From assembly GCF_006874585.1 (NCBI RefSeq), contig NZ_CP029763.1:172203-236202 (forward strand): a stretch of DNA of 64,000 nt. Reading direction: 5' to 3'. The position numbers were made by a program, and so were the translations under genes. This DNA is from Sphingomonas sp. IC081 (GTDB lineage: Bacteria > Pseudomonadota > Alphaproteobacteria > Sphingomonadales > Sphingomonadaceae). This document shows positions 25,637-34,183 of this stretch, piece by piece. The notes below the pieces were generated by a model. The model ran no database searches, had not been told where the DNA came from, and worked only from the letters and a program-made list of their open reading frames with translations. Each line of letters starts with the position of its first letter. Positions within the stretch are counted from its first letter, which is position 1.

Positions 25637-26975
25637 GGCTGCACTCCTCGTCGTCGGTCGGGCTAGCTTCAAGCGCGTGGTTTGGCGTGCTCAGAAGCTG
25701 GAGCCATCGCGAGTAGAAGTTGCGGGCGGGGAATTCGCTACTGTCGAAACCCGTCATCCCCGGCCAACCCTCGAACGAAGTCGGCTCGCCCATCTGCATG
25801 TTGAGTTTCGTCCGCCGTGCGATCGCGCCGCCAAGCGGGCGCTGAACGTCCACCCAGTTGGCGGTATCGTCCTGTTCAAAGATCCCGGCCGGGCCGAAAG
25901 TCATCGCCGTTATCTTCGCCCTCTCTTCCATCAATTCGTCCGGTGAGCCGCGGTCGAAAAGCGTCCAAGCCCAGATCTCCATTTCGTCGGGACCGCGTGG
26001 AATCCACGAACGCAGCGTCCTGTTGGCATGGAGATATCCGGTCGAAGGAAAGAAGTTCGCAAAGGTCGGCGTGGCATTGGCCATCGCTTCGCCATACCGC
26101 TGCTCGACCGTCGGAAGCTCGACCTCCATCATGTAGTTACTGGCTGCCTGGCCCGTTGTCGTGGCGAGCGCTGTGGCAAAGCTGTCGCGTTCCATGAGGA
26201 AGCCGCCCCCGTGCCCCTTCGAACTCGTGAACACCCGACCGCGAACAATCGAGAATGGCGGCGCATCCTCAGGAGTCAGCGCGGTCAGCGCGGAAGAATG
26301 CGAAGTCAGGAAATGGAAATCATCGGTCGTGAACTGCTCGGCCGCGAGCTTCCAATTGGCTTTCACCCGCCATTTATAGACGCCGCCGTAGGTCGCCAGC
26401 CCACCCTCGGTCCGACCGAAATTAAGGTCGAAATATACGGCGGCTTCACCCAGCGATTCACGAAAACCGGGCGCATCCTCGTCCCAGCAACCAAATACGA
26501 GGCCGTGATGCACCTCCAGACGCGGGACACGCCGGGCACTCCATTTCGCGCGATTCAGCGGCGCCTTGTAGACGACCTCTTCGAATGGAACGCTCGTCAG
26601 CGTTCCGCTCGTGTCATAGGTCCACCCGTGATAGGTGCAGATGAAATTCTTGGTGTTGCCGGACTCTCCCCGGCACAGGGCGCCGCCACGGTGTCGGCAC
26701 TGGTTGAGGAACGCCGCGATCGTTCCGTCTTGCTGGCGGACGACGATGACCGGATCCTCTCCCATATAGCTGACGAAATAATCGCCAGCGTTGGGAATCT
26801 GACTGTCCGGACAAAGCAACAGCCACGATCGCGCAAAGATACGGGAAAGTTCGAGTTGATAAATCTCGGGGTCGGAATAAACGGAAGCGTGGATCACCCC
26901 TTCATCGGGGCGAACAAGCTTTCTCAGCCTCTCAGCGACACCCATGGTGTCAACGCGGCCTGTAGGTACGTGCAT
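25626..26975 (-). CDS. Ring-hydroxylating dioxygenase, alpha subunit (BphA1-like)
   Basis: 449-aa catalytic subunit. The Rieske ligands are CRH and CTYH (Cys93, His95, Cys113, His116 from the chosen start). The mononuclear iron motif is TTDDFHFLTSH, with the normal bridging Asp and two His. The start is the ATG at 26975, preceded by GGGAGAG; a 50-codon upstream extension of the open frame has no alpha-subunit character and lies in the regulatory gap. The enzyme adds O2 across an aromatic ring to form a cis-dihydrodiol. It heads the A1-A2-A3-A4-B-C-D operon, which strongly supports the role. The hydrophobic pocket cannot be matched to a known substrate by eye. Confidence 0.94.
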   Translation of the reverse strand: MHVPTGRVDTMGVAERLRKLVRPDEGVIHASVYSDPEIYQLELSRIFARSWLLLCPDSQIPNAGDYFVSYMGEDPVIVVRQQDGTIAAFLNQCRHRGGALCRGESGNTKNFICTYHGWTYDTSGTLTSVPFEEVVYKAPLNRAKWSARRVPRLEVHHGLVFGCWDEDAPGFRESLGEAAVYFDLNFGRTEGGLATYGGVYKWRVKANWKLAAEQFTTDDFHFLTSHSSALTALTPEDAPPFSIVRGRVFTSSKGHGGGFLMERDSFATALATTTGQAASNYMMEVELPTVEQRYGEAMANATPTFANFFPSTGYLHANRTLRSWIPRGPDEMEIWAWTLFDRGSPDELMEERAKITAMTFGPAGIFEQDDTANWVDVQRPLGGAIARRTKLNMQMGEPTSFEGWPGMTGFDSSEFPARNFYSRWLQLLSTPNHALEASPTDDEECSHVR

Positions 26976-27326
26976 CAGACTCTCCCACGTTTCGCCAACG
27001 TGAGAAACCACGCTCTTCCGATTGGGAGTCCCTTCGTAAGGAATCCTTCGCCAAGCTCGCTTCAGATGAAATACATCGCTCTCACGTCGGTCACCTTCAC
27101 GTTGGTGTTGGTAACTCTTCGACAATCCATACCCCGGTCGGCAACATCACGTCATTGACCGATCGTTCCGATTTTTTGTCCATGAGTGTTGCTGCCGGCA
27201 GTCGAAAGACGATAATGTGTCGGGGAAGTTCGTTATCCGCGAGAGCGCTCCGATTGCGCTACACGAGGCCCGCTTACGCGGCGTTGTGGATCGGCGTGAC
27301 GGCGCAGGGTCACGTGGAGATTCGAA
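26976..27326. other. Divergent promoter region of dioxygenase operon and AraC gene
   Basis: 351 bases with no gene. It must hold the promoters for the dioxygenase operon (leftward) and the AraC regulator (rightward). A GGAGA ribosome site lies at the right edge. I see no confident pair of direct repeats that would mark AraC sites and no copy of the IclR-type box. Confidence 0.5.
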
Positions 27327-28379
27327 ATGGCAGATATATTTACTCGGAATCAGATCGTAGGAGACCCTTCCGAGTATCGGCCGGAGCTGCCGGTAGATGA
27401 TCTCCTTCGCATGATCCGCCTGACCGGGATGATGCAGGTATTTTCCCATCTGACGGCACCGTGGGCCTGTGCATTCCCGCCCGAGGAGGATGCGATTGTT
27501 CTCCATCTGGTCACTGCCGGGAAATGCGTCGCGTATGTTACGAAGCGCGACGATCCTATTGCGTTGGTTGGGGGCGACGCCTTGCTCGTTACTCCGCCCG
27601 TAGTTCACACACTCGGCGATGGTCCCAGGTCACCTGCGGTACCGCTGGTCGATTTGGTTCCCTCACCTCTGAAGAACGCAGGGTCGGCCGACGAATACCT
27701 GTCGAACCTCTTCACGCAGGATTATCGCTTCGGTGGCGGTGGTGCGCCCGCGCTCATCTACACCCTGCGGATGTATCTCGATCGGAGATTCCCAACGGCA
27801 ATCCTTCAAAGCCTGCCGAAATTGGTACGCCTCCCCGGTTTCGTCACGCGAAAAGCTCCCTTTGTTGAGCAACTGACATCCTTGATTGGTGAGCATGGCA
27901 AGCAGGGTTTTATGGGACTCGCGATAGCCACTCGATTGGCCGAGGGCGTTCTTACGGCCTGCATCAAAGATCATCTTGAAGCGACCTTTCAGATTGTCGA
28001 CGTCGGTCGCGGGCTGAACGACCCTCTGCTGTCGGGCATGTTGCGTGCCATCCAGGAAGATCCCGGCAGAGACTGGACCATTTTGAATCTCGCCGAAAGA
28101 GCAAAGATGTCGCGCTCGGCGTTCATCAACCGCTTTACGCGCGTCACAGGCCAGAAGCCGAACGAATTTGTCACGTCCATGCGGATGATGCAGGCAATGG
28201 AATTGCTGGAGAAAAGCGGAACGCCCATCGCACATATCGCGACTGAGATGGGCTACAGTTCCGAGGCTTCGTTTACCCGAGCGTTTCATCGGTGGTTCAA
28301 AGTGACACCTGGTACGGTCCGGAGACGCCAGCCAGCAGGTGCCCAGGACACACCGCATCATCTTACTGAGCAACAATAA
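27327..28379 (+). CDS. AraC-family transcriptional regulator
   Basis: 350 aa. An N-terminal cupin-type effector domain covers about residues 10-200 (HLVTAGKCVAYV; LVGGDALLVTPPVVHTL). The C-terminal double helix-turn-helix is at 245-335 (LAERAKMSRSAFINRF and HIATEMGYSSEASFTRAF). It belongs to the Cupin_6-containing AraC group often linked to short-chain or aromatic catabolism. The ATG at 27327 is preceded by GGAGA. It is transcribed away from the dioxygenase operon across a 351-base shared region, so it is the probable activator of that operon. Confidence 0.92.
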   Translation: MADIFTRNQIVGDPSEYRPELPVDDLLRMIRLTGMMQVFSHLTAPWACAFPPEEDAIVLHLVTAGKCVAYVTKRDDPIALVGGDALLVTPPVVHTLGDGPRSPAVPLVDLVPSPLKNAGSADEYLSNLFTQDYRFGGGGAPALIYTLRMYLDRRFPTAILQSLPKLVRLPGFVTRKAPFVEQLTSLIGEHGKQGFMGLAIATRLAEGVLTACIKDHLEATFQIVDVGRGLNDPLLSGMLRAIQEDPGRDWTILNLAERAKMSRSAFINRFTRVTGQKPNEFVTSMRMMQAMELLEKSGTPIAHIATEMGYSSEASFTRAFHRWFKVTPGTVRRRQPAGAQDTPHHLTEQQ

Positions 28380-29052
28380 GCGTGTGGTTCCAGTAGCTAG
28401 AATGCCACGCCATATGCGCACCTCCATGTTTCGAGTGCCTAATCGATGGCGTCGCGGCTTCGCCCTGCTCGCCGCCCGACAGTCAACTCACCTTTCAGAT
28501 GTGCCATGGCGCGCCCCGGAGCATGGCTGTCCGCGAGCCACGTCAGCACCATAACATCCCAGAGGCCCAACCGGGCGTGCGCAGATCTCCACCGCAAATC
28601 CTCGCGGTCACGCTCCACAACATCTAGGGTCACGTTACTACCGATGGGCGCCAAGACTTGCACTTCTGTGGTTGCCGTCCGATGCGCAAGAGGCTTTCGG
28701 TCTGAACGAGAAATGATCGAGTGCGGTCTTCTGTTTCGCCCTGCATGATAATATGATCGATGCCTCAAGACCACGCAAATCGAGCAGGAAATAAGTTGCC
28801 GCTATAGATCAAGAAAGTGAAGTGGAGATCGATTTTTTAACTTTGTCCAATTCGGGATGGTGCGCGCTGGAGGTACCTGCTGTCGTCCAGCCCCACACCG
28901 TATCGGCGGGAGATGATAGGTGCCCTCGAAACAGGTGGCATAGTCGTTCACCCGCGACTTTGTCGACGAGCACGAGATGGAGTCATTCGTGGGTAGCAAC
29001 GATCGTGGGTAGGCGGAGATCGGCGTCGATTAGCCAGAACCGCGTGTGTCGG
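28380..29052. other. Gene-poor stretch between AraC and the broken hydrolase
   Basis: About 670 bases with only short open frames on both strands, none with recognisable motifs (for example 28439-28774 minus). Codon use looks relaxed. Given the decayed gene next to it, this may be further degraded coding DNA, but I cannot name the source. Confidence 0.4.
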
Positions 29053-29774
29053 CTACATCTCGAGGTACAGGCGCAGAAAGCGCGGATCGTGGCCTTCGAA
29101 GGTCTCATAGTTAGTCAGACCCTGATCGAGAGTTCCGCCATTCCGAGGCCTGCCCCCGAATGCCGTGAGTCCGATCGAAGTGATCCAGGGCGCCCCTTTG
29201 AAATCGGTATCGGGCATGATCAGGTAGAACCGGTCCTCGACAAGGTCGCCGGTGAACAGGACGCCGAAGTCCGCAGCGAGGATGATCGGAGCGCCATGCG
29301 TATGAGCCGGAACCTCTTCCAGCATCACCTCCTCCCGCCAAGATCGATGGTTTTGCGACCGCGGTAGGTTATCCCGGTGCGCACAAACTCGCCGCCTTCA
29401 AGCGCCGCACGCTTATCGGCGCCGAAGGTCCGGAACATCTCCAGATAGTATGGTCCCTTTTCCGCCAGTCCTTCCGCCTGAAGACAGTTCAAAATGACAT
29501 CGACTGCGGGAAACGCCGAGGCCCCGAAACCATGTTCAGGGTAAAAATTCTTGGTTGTCAGATAGATGTGCCGTTCACGGGCGATCTCCTTCGCCTATGA
29601 GAACAGGAGCCTGCCAATCGCAGGCCCCATACCGGTATCGACAACGAGGATCGCACGCGAGCCTTCCACAATCCCGATATTGGGCACGTAATCGATTCGC
29701 GGATCGTCGATGACAGACACGCCCTCGGCGATGGAACGGAGCGTTTCAAGTCGGATGGTCGGAGGGCAGCCCAT
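29053..29774 (-). pseudogene. Broken metallo-beta-lactamase-fold hydrolase gene
   Basis: Reading the minus strand from the ATG at 29774, the frame gives DYVPNIGIVEGSRAILVVDT, the first strands of an MBL-fold hydrolase. It then meets an in-frame TAG at 29595-29597. The same frame continues as AKEIARERHIYLTTKNFYP and further until about 29330. There a single-base loss in a run of GGGAGGAGG shifts the reading; the next frame resumes with VMLEEVPAHTHGAPIILAAD and FGVLFTGDLVED, the metal-binding and GD motifs. The ending is also poorly conserved. Two independent lesions make it a pseudogene rather than a sequencing slip. Original substrate unknown. Confidence 0.75.
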
Positions 29775-30039
29775 GCGAATTGGAGAGGGGCCCGCATGAG
29801 AGGCATGACCAGCACGGACCGAAGCGACGTGATTTGATGGACAAGGATGTATCTCCTCAGCGGCAATAATGAGCTCGCCGTGCGCTGCCCCCGGAATGGT
29901 TCCGGGAAAAAGCGATAACCGCCGGGCACTGAGAGAGGCTATCAAGCCTTTGGACGACCGCCCCGACAGAAGTTTTGTCTTTCTCAGGGTTTGGGCGCGA
30001 AGCATGCAGCCGGTACGAAGCTTTTGTCGCAGTCCACCG

Positions 30040-30633
30040 CTACACTCCGAAAGCACGCATGAACGTGTTGATCGCAGCATCCACCGCAGCTTCATCGGCG
30101 AACCGCGCAGCGGCGCCGTACAGACGGGGTTCGACAAGGCCGGCCTCGAGCAGCGCCTTGAGATGCGCGGACAGAATCGCGGGATCCGCATCTCGAAGCG
30201 CGCCGCTCGCAACAAAGCGACTGAGATAGATGCCGATCTCCTCCCATCCCTGCTTTGCCCCGGCCTCATAAAGCGCCGGGCCAAGGCCGCTGCTGGCGCC
30301 ATCGGCGATGGCGGTTCGCGTGATCGACAAGGCCCCGGGCGATGTCACGAACCTCACATAGGCAAGGCCAAAACGCCTCAACACGGCTGCGACGTCCCGA
30401 TCGTCGGTTTCGAGCAGTTCGAGCATTTCGTCGCTCTGCTCTTCCATCGCGCCGATCATGGCGGCGGCGAACAACTCTTCCTTCGATTCAAAATAATTAT
30501 AGAGCGTCGTTTTGGAGCCGCCGAGCCTTGTCGAGATCGCGGCCATGCTCGCCCGCTCATAGCCGACCTCACGAAATATCTGCGCGGCGGCGTCGAGAAT
30601 GGCCTGACGCCGCTCGTCGGTTTTCACACGCAT
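30040..30633 (-). CDS. TetR-family regulator, divergent from second TetR
   Basis: 197 aa. The helix-turn-helix segment is in MAAISTRLGGSKTTLYNYF (residues about 29-47), and the C-terminal domain is of the AefR-like kind. It is homologous to the TetR protein encoded divergently at 30797 (both have LGGSKTTL and end in NxFxRA). The two genes share a 163-base intergenic region with a 16-base operator. Similar operators precede the efflux operon, so one or both repressors probably control it. The start ATG at 30633 opens directly with the typical MRVKTDERRQAILDAA N-terminus. Confidence 0.9.
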   Translation of the reverse strand: MRVKTDERRQAILDAAAQIFREVGYERASMAAISTRLGGSKTTLYNYFESKEELFAAAMIGAMEEQSDEMLELLETDDRDVAAVLRRFGLAYVRFVTSPGALSITRTAIADGASSGLGPALYEAGAKQGWEEIGIYLSRFVASGALRDADPAILSAHLKALLEAGLVEPRLYGAAARFADEAAVDAAINTFMRAFGV

Positions 30634-30699
30634 GTGGTCACCTTCCCAAAGGGCCGGTCGCCGTTGCTTTCGTTGACGATGGCCAGCAAAGCCTATACC

Positions 30700-30715
30700 T
30701 GAACCAATTAGTTCA
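30700..30715. promoter_or_regulatory. TetR operator, site A
   Basis: TGAACCAATTAGTTCA, an inverted repeat with TGAAC and GTTCA arms around 6 bases. It lies between the divergent TetR genes. The GTTCA arm, with its TGRAC partner, recurs at 31463 and 31514 upstream of the efflux operon. Binding by a particular TetR is inference. Confidence 0.65.
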
Positions 30716-30796
30716 TTTATGCAACCCGCCGCCTTTGCCGTCGATCGCGCGTCCGGCTCGGGCAGGCACGATTGCGATCACGAGGAGGGAAGCCGC

Positions 30797-31432
30797 ATGC
30801 ACCCCGCCGGACCGGACCCGAATCCGCTGGACCAAGGCTCATCCGCAGTGAGCCGATCGAATGCCGGAGCGCTTCGCCGTCGACGCATCCTCTTGCTGGC
30901 GCGCCGCCAATTTCTGGAGCATGGCTATGCCGGGACCTCGATGTCGCGGATTGCGCGTGAACTTGGTGGCTCGAAGACCACCCTATGGTCCTACTTCCCG
31001 TCGAAGGCCGCGCTGTTCGCCGCGACGCTGGAGGGCGCCATCGTCACGCTGGGCGAACGTCAGCGGGATATGATCGAGCGAAGCGGAGGCGATCTGCGCA
31101 AGCTGGCCATCGGGCTGCACGCCGTCCGCACAGACCCTGAGGCCGTTGCGCTTTTCCGCCTCGCAGTCGGCGACGCCAGGCACGCTCCGACCTGTATCGA
31201 GCGCGAGTTGCAAGTCCCGGCACGTGCTGCCGTTGCCCGGCTTATGGTAAGGGCAATGGCTACCGCTCAACTTTGCCGTGCCGATCCTGAACAGGCCGCG
31301 CGCGAACTGTTGGCGCTGGTCTCTCCCTCGCCATTTTCAGCTACGCCCGCGCTGCATGCGCCGAACGCCCAGTCCGACCCGTATATCGACGCTGCCATCA
31401 ACATGTTCTTTCGTGCGTATGCCATCCCCTGA
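30797..31432 (+). CDS. TetR-family regulator upstream of efflux operon
   Basis: 211 aa. The helix-turn-helix is in MSRIARELGGSKTTLWSYF; the C-terminal domain is again AefR-like (ELLALVSPSPF; NMFFRAYAIP). I start at the ATG at 30797 with GAGGAGGGA upstream; the frame opens at 30719, but those residues lack a ribosome site and overlap the operator region. It lies 112 bases before the outer-membrane factor gene in the same direction, with two operator sites in between. It is probably a local repressor of the pump and may form a pair with the divergent TetR. Confidence 0.9.
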   Translation: MHPAGPDPNPLDQGSSAVSRSNAGALRRRRILLLARRQFLEHGYAGTSMSRIARELGGSKTTLWSYFPSKAALFAATLEGAIVTLGERQRDMIERSGGDLRKLAIGLHAVRTDPEAVALFRLAVGDARHAPTCIERELQVPARAAVARLMVRAMATAQLCRADPEQAARELLALVSPSPFSATPALHAPNAQSDPYIDAAINMFFRAYAIP

Positions 31433-31462
31433 ACCCCATATGCCGAAGAGCCTGAACTATAG

Positions 31463-31478
31463 TGGACTGGCCGGTTCA
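31463..31478. promoter_or_regulatory. TetR operator, site B
   Basis: TGGACTGGCCGGTTCA, the same TGRAC-N6-GTTCA pattern as site A. It is 51 bases (about five helical turns) upstream of site C, in front of the efflux operon. Confidence 0.65.
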
Positions 31479-31513
31479 GTTTATTATTGACGGCGAATAT
31501 CGCTCGCTATAGG

Positions 31514-31529
31514 TGGACCGATCGGTTCA
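31514..31529. promoter_or_regulatory. TetR operator, site C
   Basis: TGGACCGATCGGTTCA, with near-perfect symmetry (GGACCGATCGGTTC). It is 15 bases before the first codon of the efflux operon, so a bound repressor would block transcription directly. Confidence 0.7.
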
Positions 31530-31544
31530 TTTAAGCGGGCGGTT

Positions 31545-32984
31545 ATGATTCGGCTCTCCTTCCTTCACTCATGTGGGCGCGTCGTTGCGATGCCCGCCGT
31601 CTGCTGCACCATGCTTCTCGCCGGGTGCGCCACTCTGCCCGAGAGGTTGCCCATCGCGCCGATCTCGTCGTCTGAAAGCTATGCGAGCGCGCAAAGCCTT
31701 GCGGCACCCGCGGCCGAGTGGCCTGCTGATGGCTGGTGGCACCAGTTCAGCGATCCGCAGCTCAGCCGGCTGATCGAGGAAGGCCTGTCCGGGGCAAGCG
31801 ATCTGCGCATCGCGCAGGCCCGCTTCGCCCGCGCCGAGGCGCTGGTCCGGCAAAGCAGATCCAGGCTGCTGCCCTCCCTCAATGCCGACGCCCAGGGGGG
31901 CGTGACCAAGCAGAGCTATAATTACATCGTCCCCGGCGATTTCGCACCGCGTGGGTGGCCCGACTATGGCCAGGCCACGCTCAGCCTCGATTGGGAGATC
32001 GACTTTTGGGGCCGCAACCGCGCCGCGCTGGCAGCGGCCCGGTCCGAGAGCGAAGCCGCGGGTGTCGAAGCGCAGGCGGCGCGGCTGACGGTGGCGACCG
32101 CCATCGCGGCTGCCTATGCCGACCTTGCAGGCCTCCACGCCGAATTCGATGCAGCGCAAGAAGCGGTTGCGGTGCGCAGCCGCACATTGGAGCTGATGCG
32201 CGGCCGGGCGGGCCAGGGTCTCGAGAACCAGGGTGCGGTCGAGCGGGCTGCGTCGGCGCTCGCATCGGCCGAAGGAGAACGGGCGGCCCTCGACGAGGCT
32301 CTCGCGCTGTCCCGCCACCGGATCGCCGCGCTGATGGGCGCCGGCCCCGATCGCGGGCTTGCCATCGCGCGCCCCGCGCTCGACCTCGGCGGCGACTTCG
32401 GGCTGCCGGCCAACCTCCCTGCAGAGTTGATCGGGCGCCGCCCTGATATCGTCGCGGCGCGGCTGCGCAGTGAAGCGGCCGCCAGCCGCATCAGCGAGGC
32501 GCGCGCGGCCTTCTATCCCAATGTCAATCTGAGAGGCCTGGTCGGCCTCCAGGCGCTCGGCATCGGCGATGTCTTCAAATCCGGATCGGATTTCGGGACG
32601 GCCGGGCCGGCGATCAGCCTGCCGATCTTCGATGGCGGCAGGCTGCGCAGCCGGCATCGTGCTGCCGAAGCGGACTATGCGCTGGCCGTGGCGCAATATG
32701 ACGGCGCCCTCACGCAGGCGCTGCGCGAAGTCGCTGACGCGGCCGCGAGCGAGCGGGCGCTCGCCGAGCGGCTCGACCGCGCACGCGCCGCGCAACGGGC
32801 GGCGTCATCCGCCTGGACGGTCGCCAACAATCGCTATCGCGGCGGCCTTGCCACCTATCTCGACGTGCTGAGCGCCGAAGACGCGCTGATCGGCGCCCGC
32901 CGCGGCGTCGCCGCGCTCCAGACCCGTGCCTTCGCCCTCGACGTCGCGCTTATCCGCGCACTCGGCGGCGGCTTCCGTTCCTGA
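31545..32984 (+). CDS. Outer-membrane efflux lipoprotein (NodT/TolC-like)
   Basis: 479-aa outer-membrane channel of a tripartite pump. It has a lipoprotein signal with LAGC (lipidated Cys28) and two TolC-type repeats: coiled-coil helices with ADLRIAQARFARAE-like heptads and the segment RPDIVAARLRSEAAASRISEARA. The C-terminus SAEDALIGARRGVAAL is typical. It opens the operon, followed 13 bases later by the adaptor gene. Its promoter region carries two TetR sites. The start ATG has a weak ribosome site; a second ATG at 31590 would give a shorter signal peptide. Confidence 0.92.
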   Translation: MIRLSFLHSCGRVVAMPAVCCTMLLAGCATLPERLPIAPISSSESYASAQSLAAPAAEWPADGWWHQFSDPQLSRLIEEGLSGASDLRIAQARFARAEALVRQSRSRLLPSLNADAQGGVTKQSYNYIVPGDFAPRGWPDYGQATLSLDWEIDFWGRNRAALAAARSESEAAGVEAQAARLTVATAIAAAYADLAGLHAEFDAAQEAVAVRSRTLELMRGRAGQGLENQGAVERAASALASAEGERAALDEALALSRHRIAALMGAGPDRGLAIARPALDLGGDFGLPANLPAELIGRRPDIVAARLRSEAAASRISEARAAFYPNVNLRGLVGLQALGIGDVFKSGSDFGTAGPAISLPIFDGGRLRSRHRAAEADYALAVAQYDGALTQALREVADAAASERALAERLDRARAAQRAASSAWTVANNRYRGGLATYLDVLSAEDALIGARRGVAALQTRAFALDVALIRALGGGFRS

Positions 32985-32997
32985 AGGATCTTCCGCC

Positions 32998-34164
32998 ATG
33001 ACCACCATTGTCCACACCGTCGAACATGACGTCTATACCACCACCGAAGTCGTCACGCCCGAGGACGAAGCGGCGCAGAAGAGCAAGCGCAAGAAGCTGT
33101 TCCTGCTGCTGGCGCTGGGCGTCGTTGTCCTTGGCGGCGCTTATTATGCCTATGACGCGCTGATCGCCTCCCGGCATGTCGAGACCGACAACGCCTATGT
33201 CGGCGCCAATGTCGCGCAGATCACGCCGCTGGTCGGCGGCCCCGTCCGCGAAGTGCGCGTCGACGACACGCAGATGGTGAAGCGCGGCGATATCCTCGTG
33301 AAGATCGACGACACCGATGCCCGGATCGCGCTCGCCCGGGCCGAGGCCGAACTGGCGCTGACCGAGCGCCGCGTGCGCGGTCTTCACGCGACCGGAACCG
33401 GCCTCGATGCCCAGATCGCCGCGAGGGCCTCCGACCAGGCGCGCGCCGACGCGCAGCTGACCTCTGCGCGCGCCGATCTCGATCGCGCCCGCATAGACCT
33501 CCAGCGCCGTGAGGCCCTCGCGCAGTCCGGCTCGGTCTCGGGGGAGGAACTGACGATTGCGCGCAACGCGCTTGCGACCGCGACCGCCAATCTGCGCGCG
33601 GCCGAGGCGCTGCGTGCGCAAGCGGCCTCCAATCGCACCGCTGCCATCGGCAGCCGCGACGCCAACCGGGTGCTGATCGCAGACACCGCGATCGGCGATA
33701 ACCCGGAGGTGCTCGCCGCTCGCGCCGCGCGCGACCAGGCGCGGATCGATCTCGAACGCACCGTGCTGCGGGCGCCGGTCGATGGCGTCGTCTCACGCCG
33801 CCAGGTGCAGATCGGCCAGCGTGTGCAGCCTGGCGCGATGTTGATGGTGATCGTGCCGATCGACGCCACCTTCGTCGACGCGAACTTCAAGGAAGTGCAG
33901 CTTGCCAAGGTCAAGCCGGGCCAGCCCGTGAAATTGCATTCCGATCTCTACGGCAAGGACGTCGTCTATACGGGACGCGTGGTGGGCTTTTCGGGGGGGA
34001 CCGGCGCGGCCTTCGCCGTCGTTCCCGCGCAGAACGCGACCGGCAACTGGATCAAGGTGGTCCAGCGGCTGCCGGTGCGCATCGCCCTCGATCCCAAGGA
34101 GCTCAACAAGCACCCGCTGCGCGTCGGTCTCTCGATGACCGCCGACATCGACATCTCGAACTAA
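32998..34164 (+). CDS. EmrA/HlyD-type membrane fusion protein
   Basis: 388-aa periplasmic adaptor anchored by one N-terminal helix (FLLLALGVVVLGGAYYAYDAL). The HlyD barrel-sandwich halves are HVETDNAYVGANVAQITPLV near residue 60 and TVLRAPVDGVVSRRQVQIGQ later; between them is a coiled coil rich in Ala/Arg/Glu. DATFVDANFKEVQLAKVKPGQPV is characteristic of EmrA. The ATG at 32998 follows AAGGAT, whereas the open frame starts 24 codons earlier inside the preceding gene. It links the DHA2 permease to the outer-membrane factor. Substrates are probably hydrophobic or aromatic toxic compounds. Confidence 0.93.
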   Translation: MTTIVHTVEHDVYTTTEVVTPEDEAAQKSKRKKLFLLLALGVVVLGGAYYAYDALIASRHVETDNAYVGANVAQITPLVGGPVREVRVDDTQMVKRGDILVKIDDTDARIALARAEAELALTERRVRGLHATGTGLDAQIAARASDQARADAQLTSARADLDRARIDLQRREALAQSGSVSGEELTIARNALATATANLRAAEALRAQAASNRTAAIGSRDANRVLIADTAIGDNPEVLAARAARDQARIDLERTVLRAPVDGVVSRRQVQIGQRVQPGAMLMVIVPIDATFVDANFKEVQLAKVKPGQPVKLHSDLYGKDVVYTGRVVGFSGGTGAAFAVVPAQNATGNWIKVVQRLPVRIALDPKELNKHPLRVGLSMTADIDISN

Positions 34165-34183
34165 TCCGACGGGGACCGGGTCC

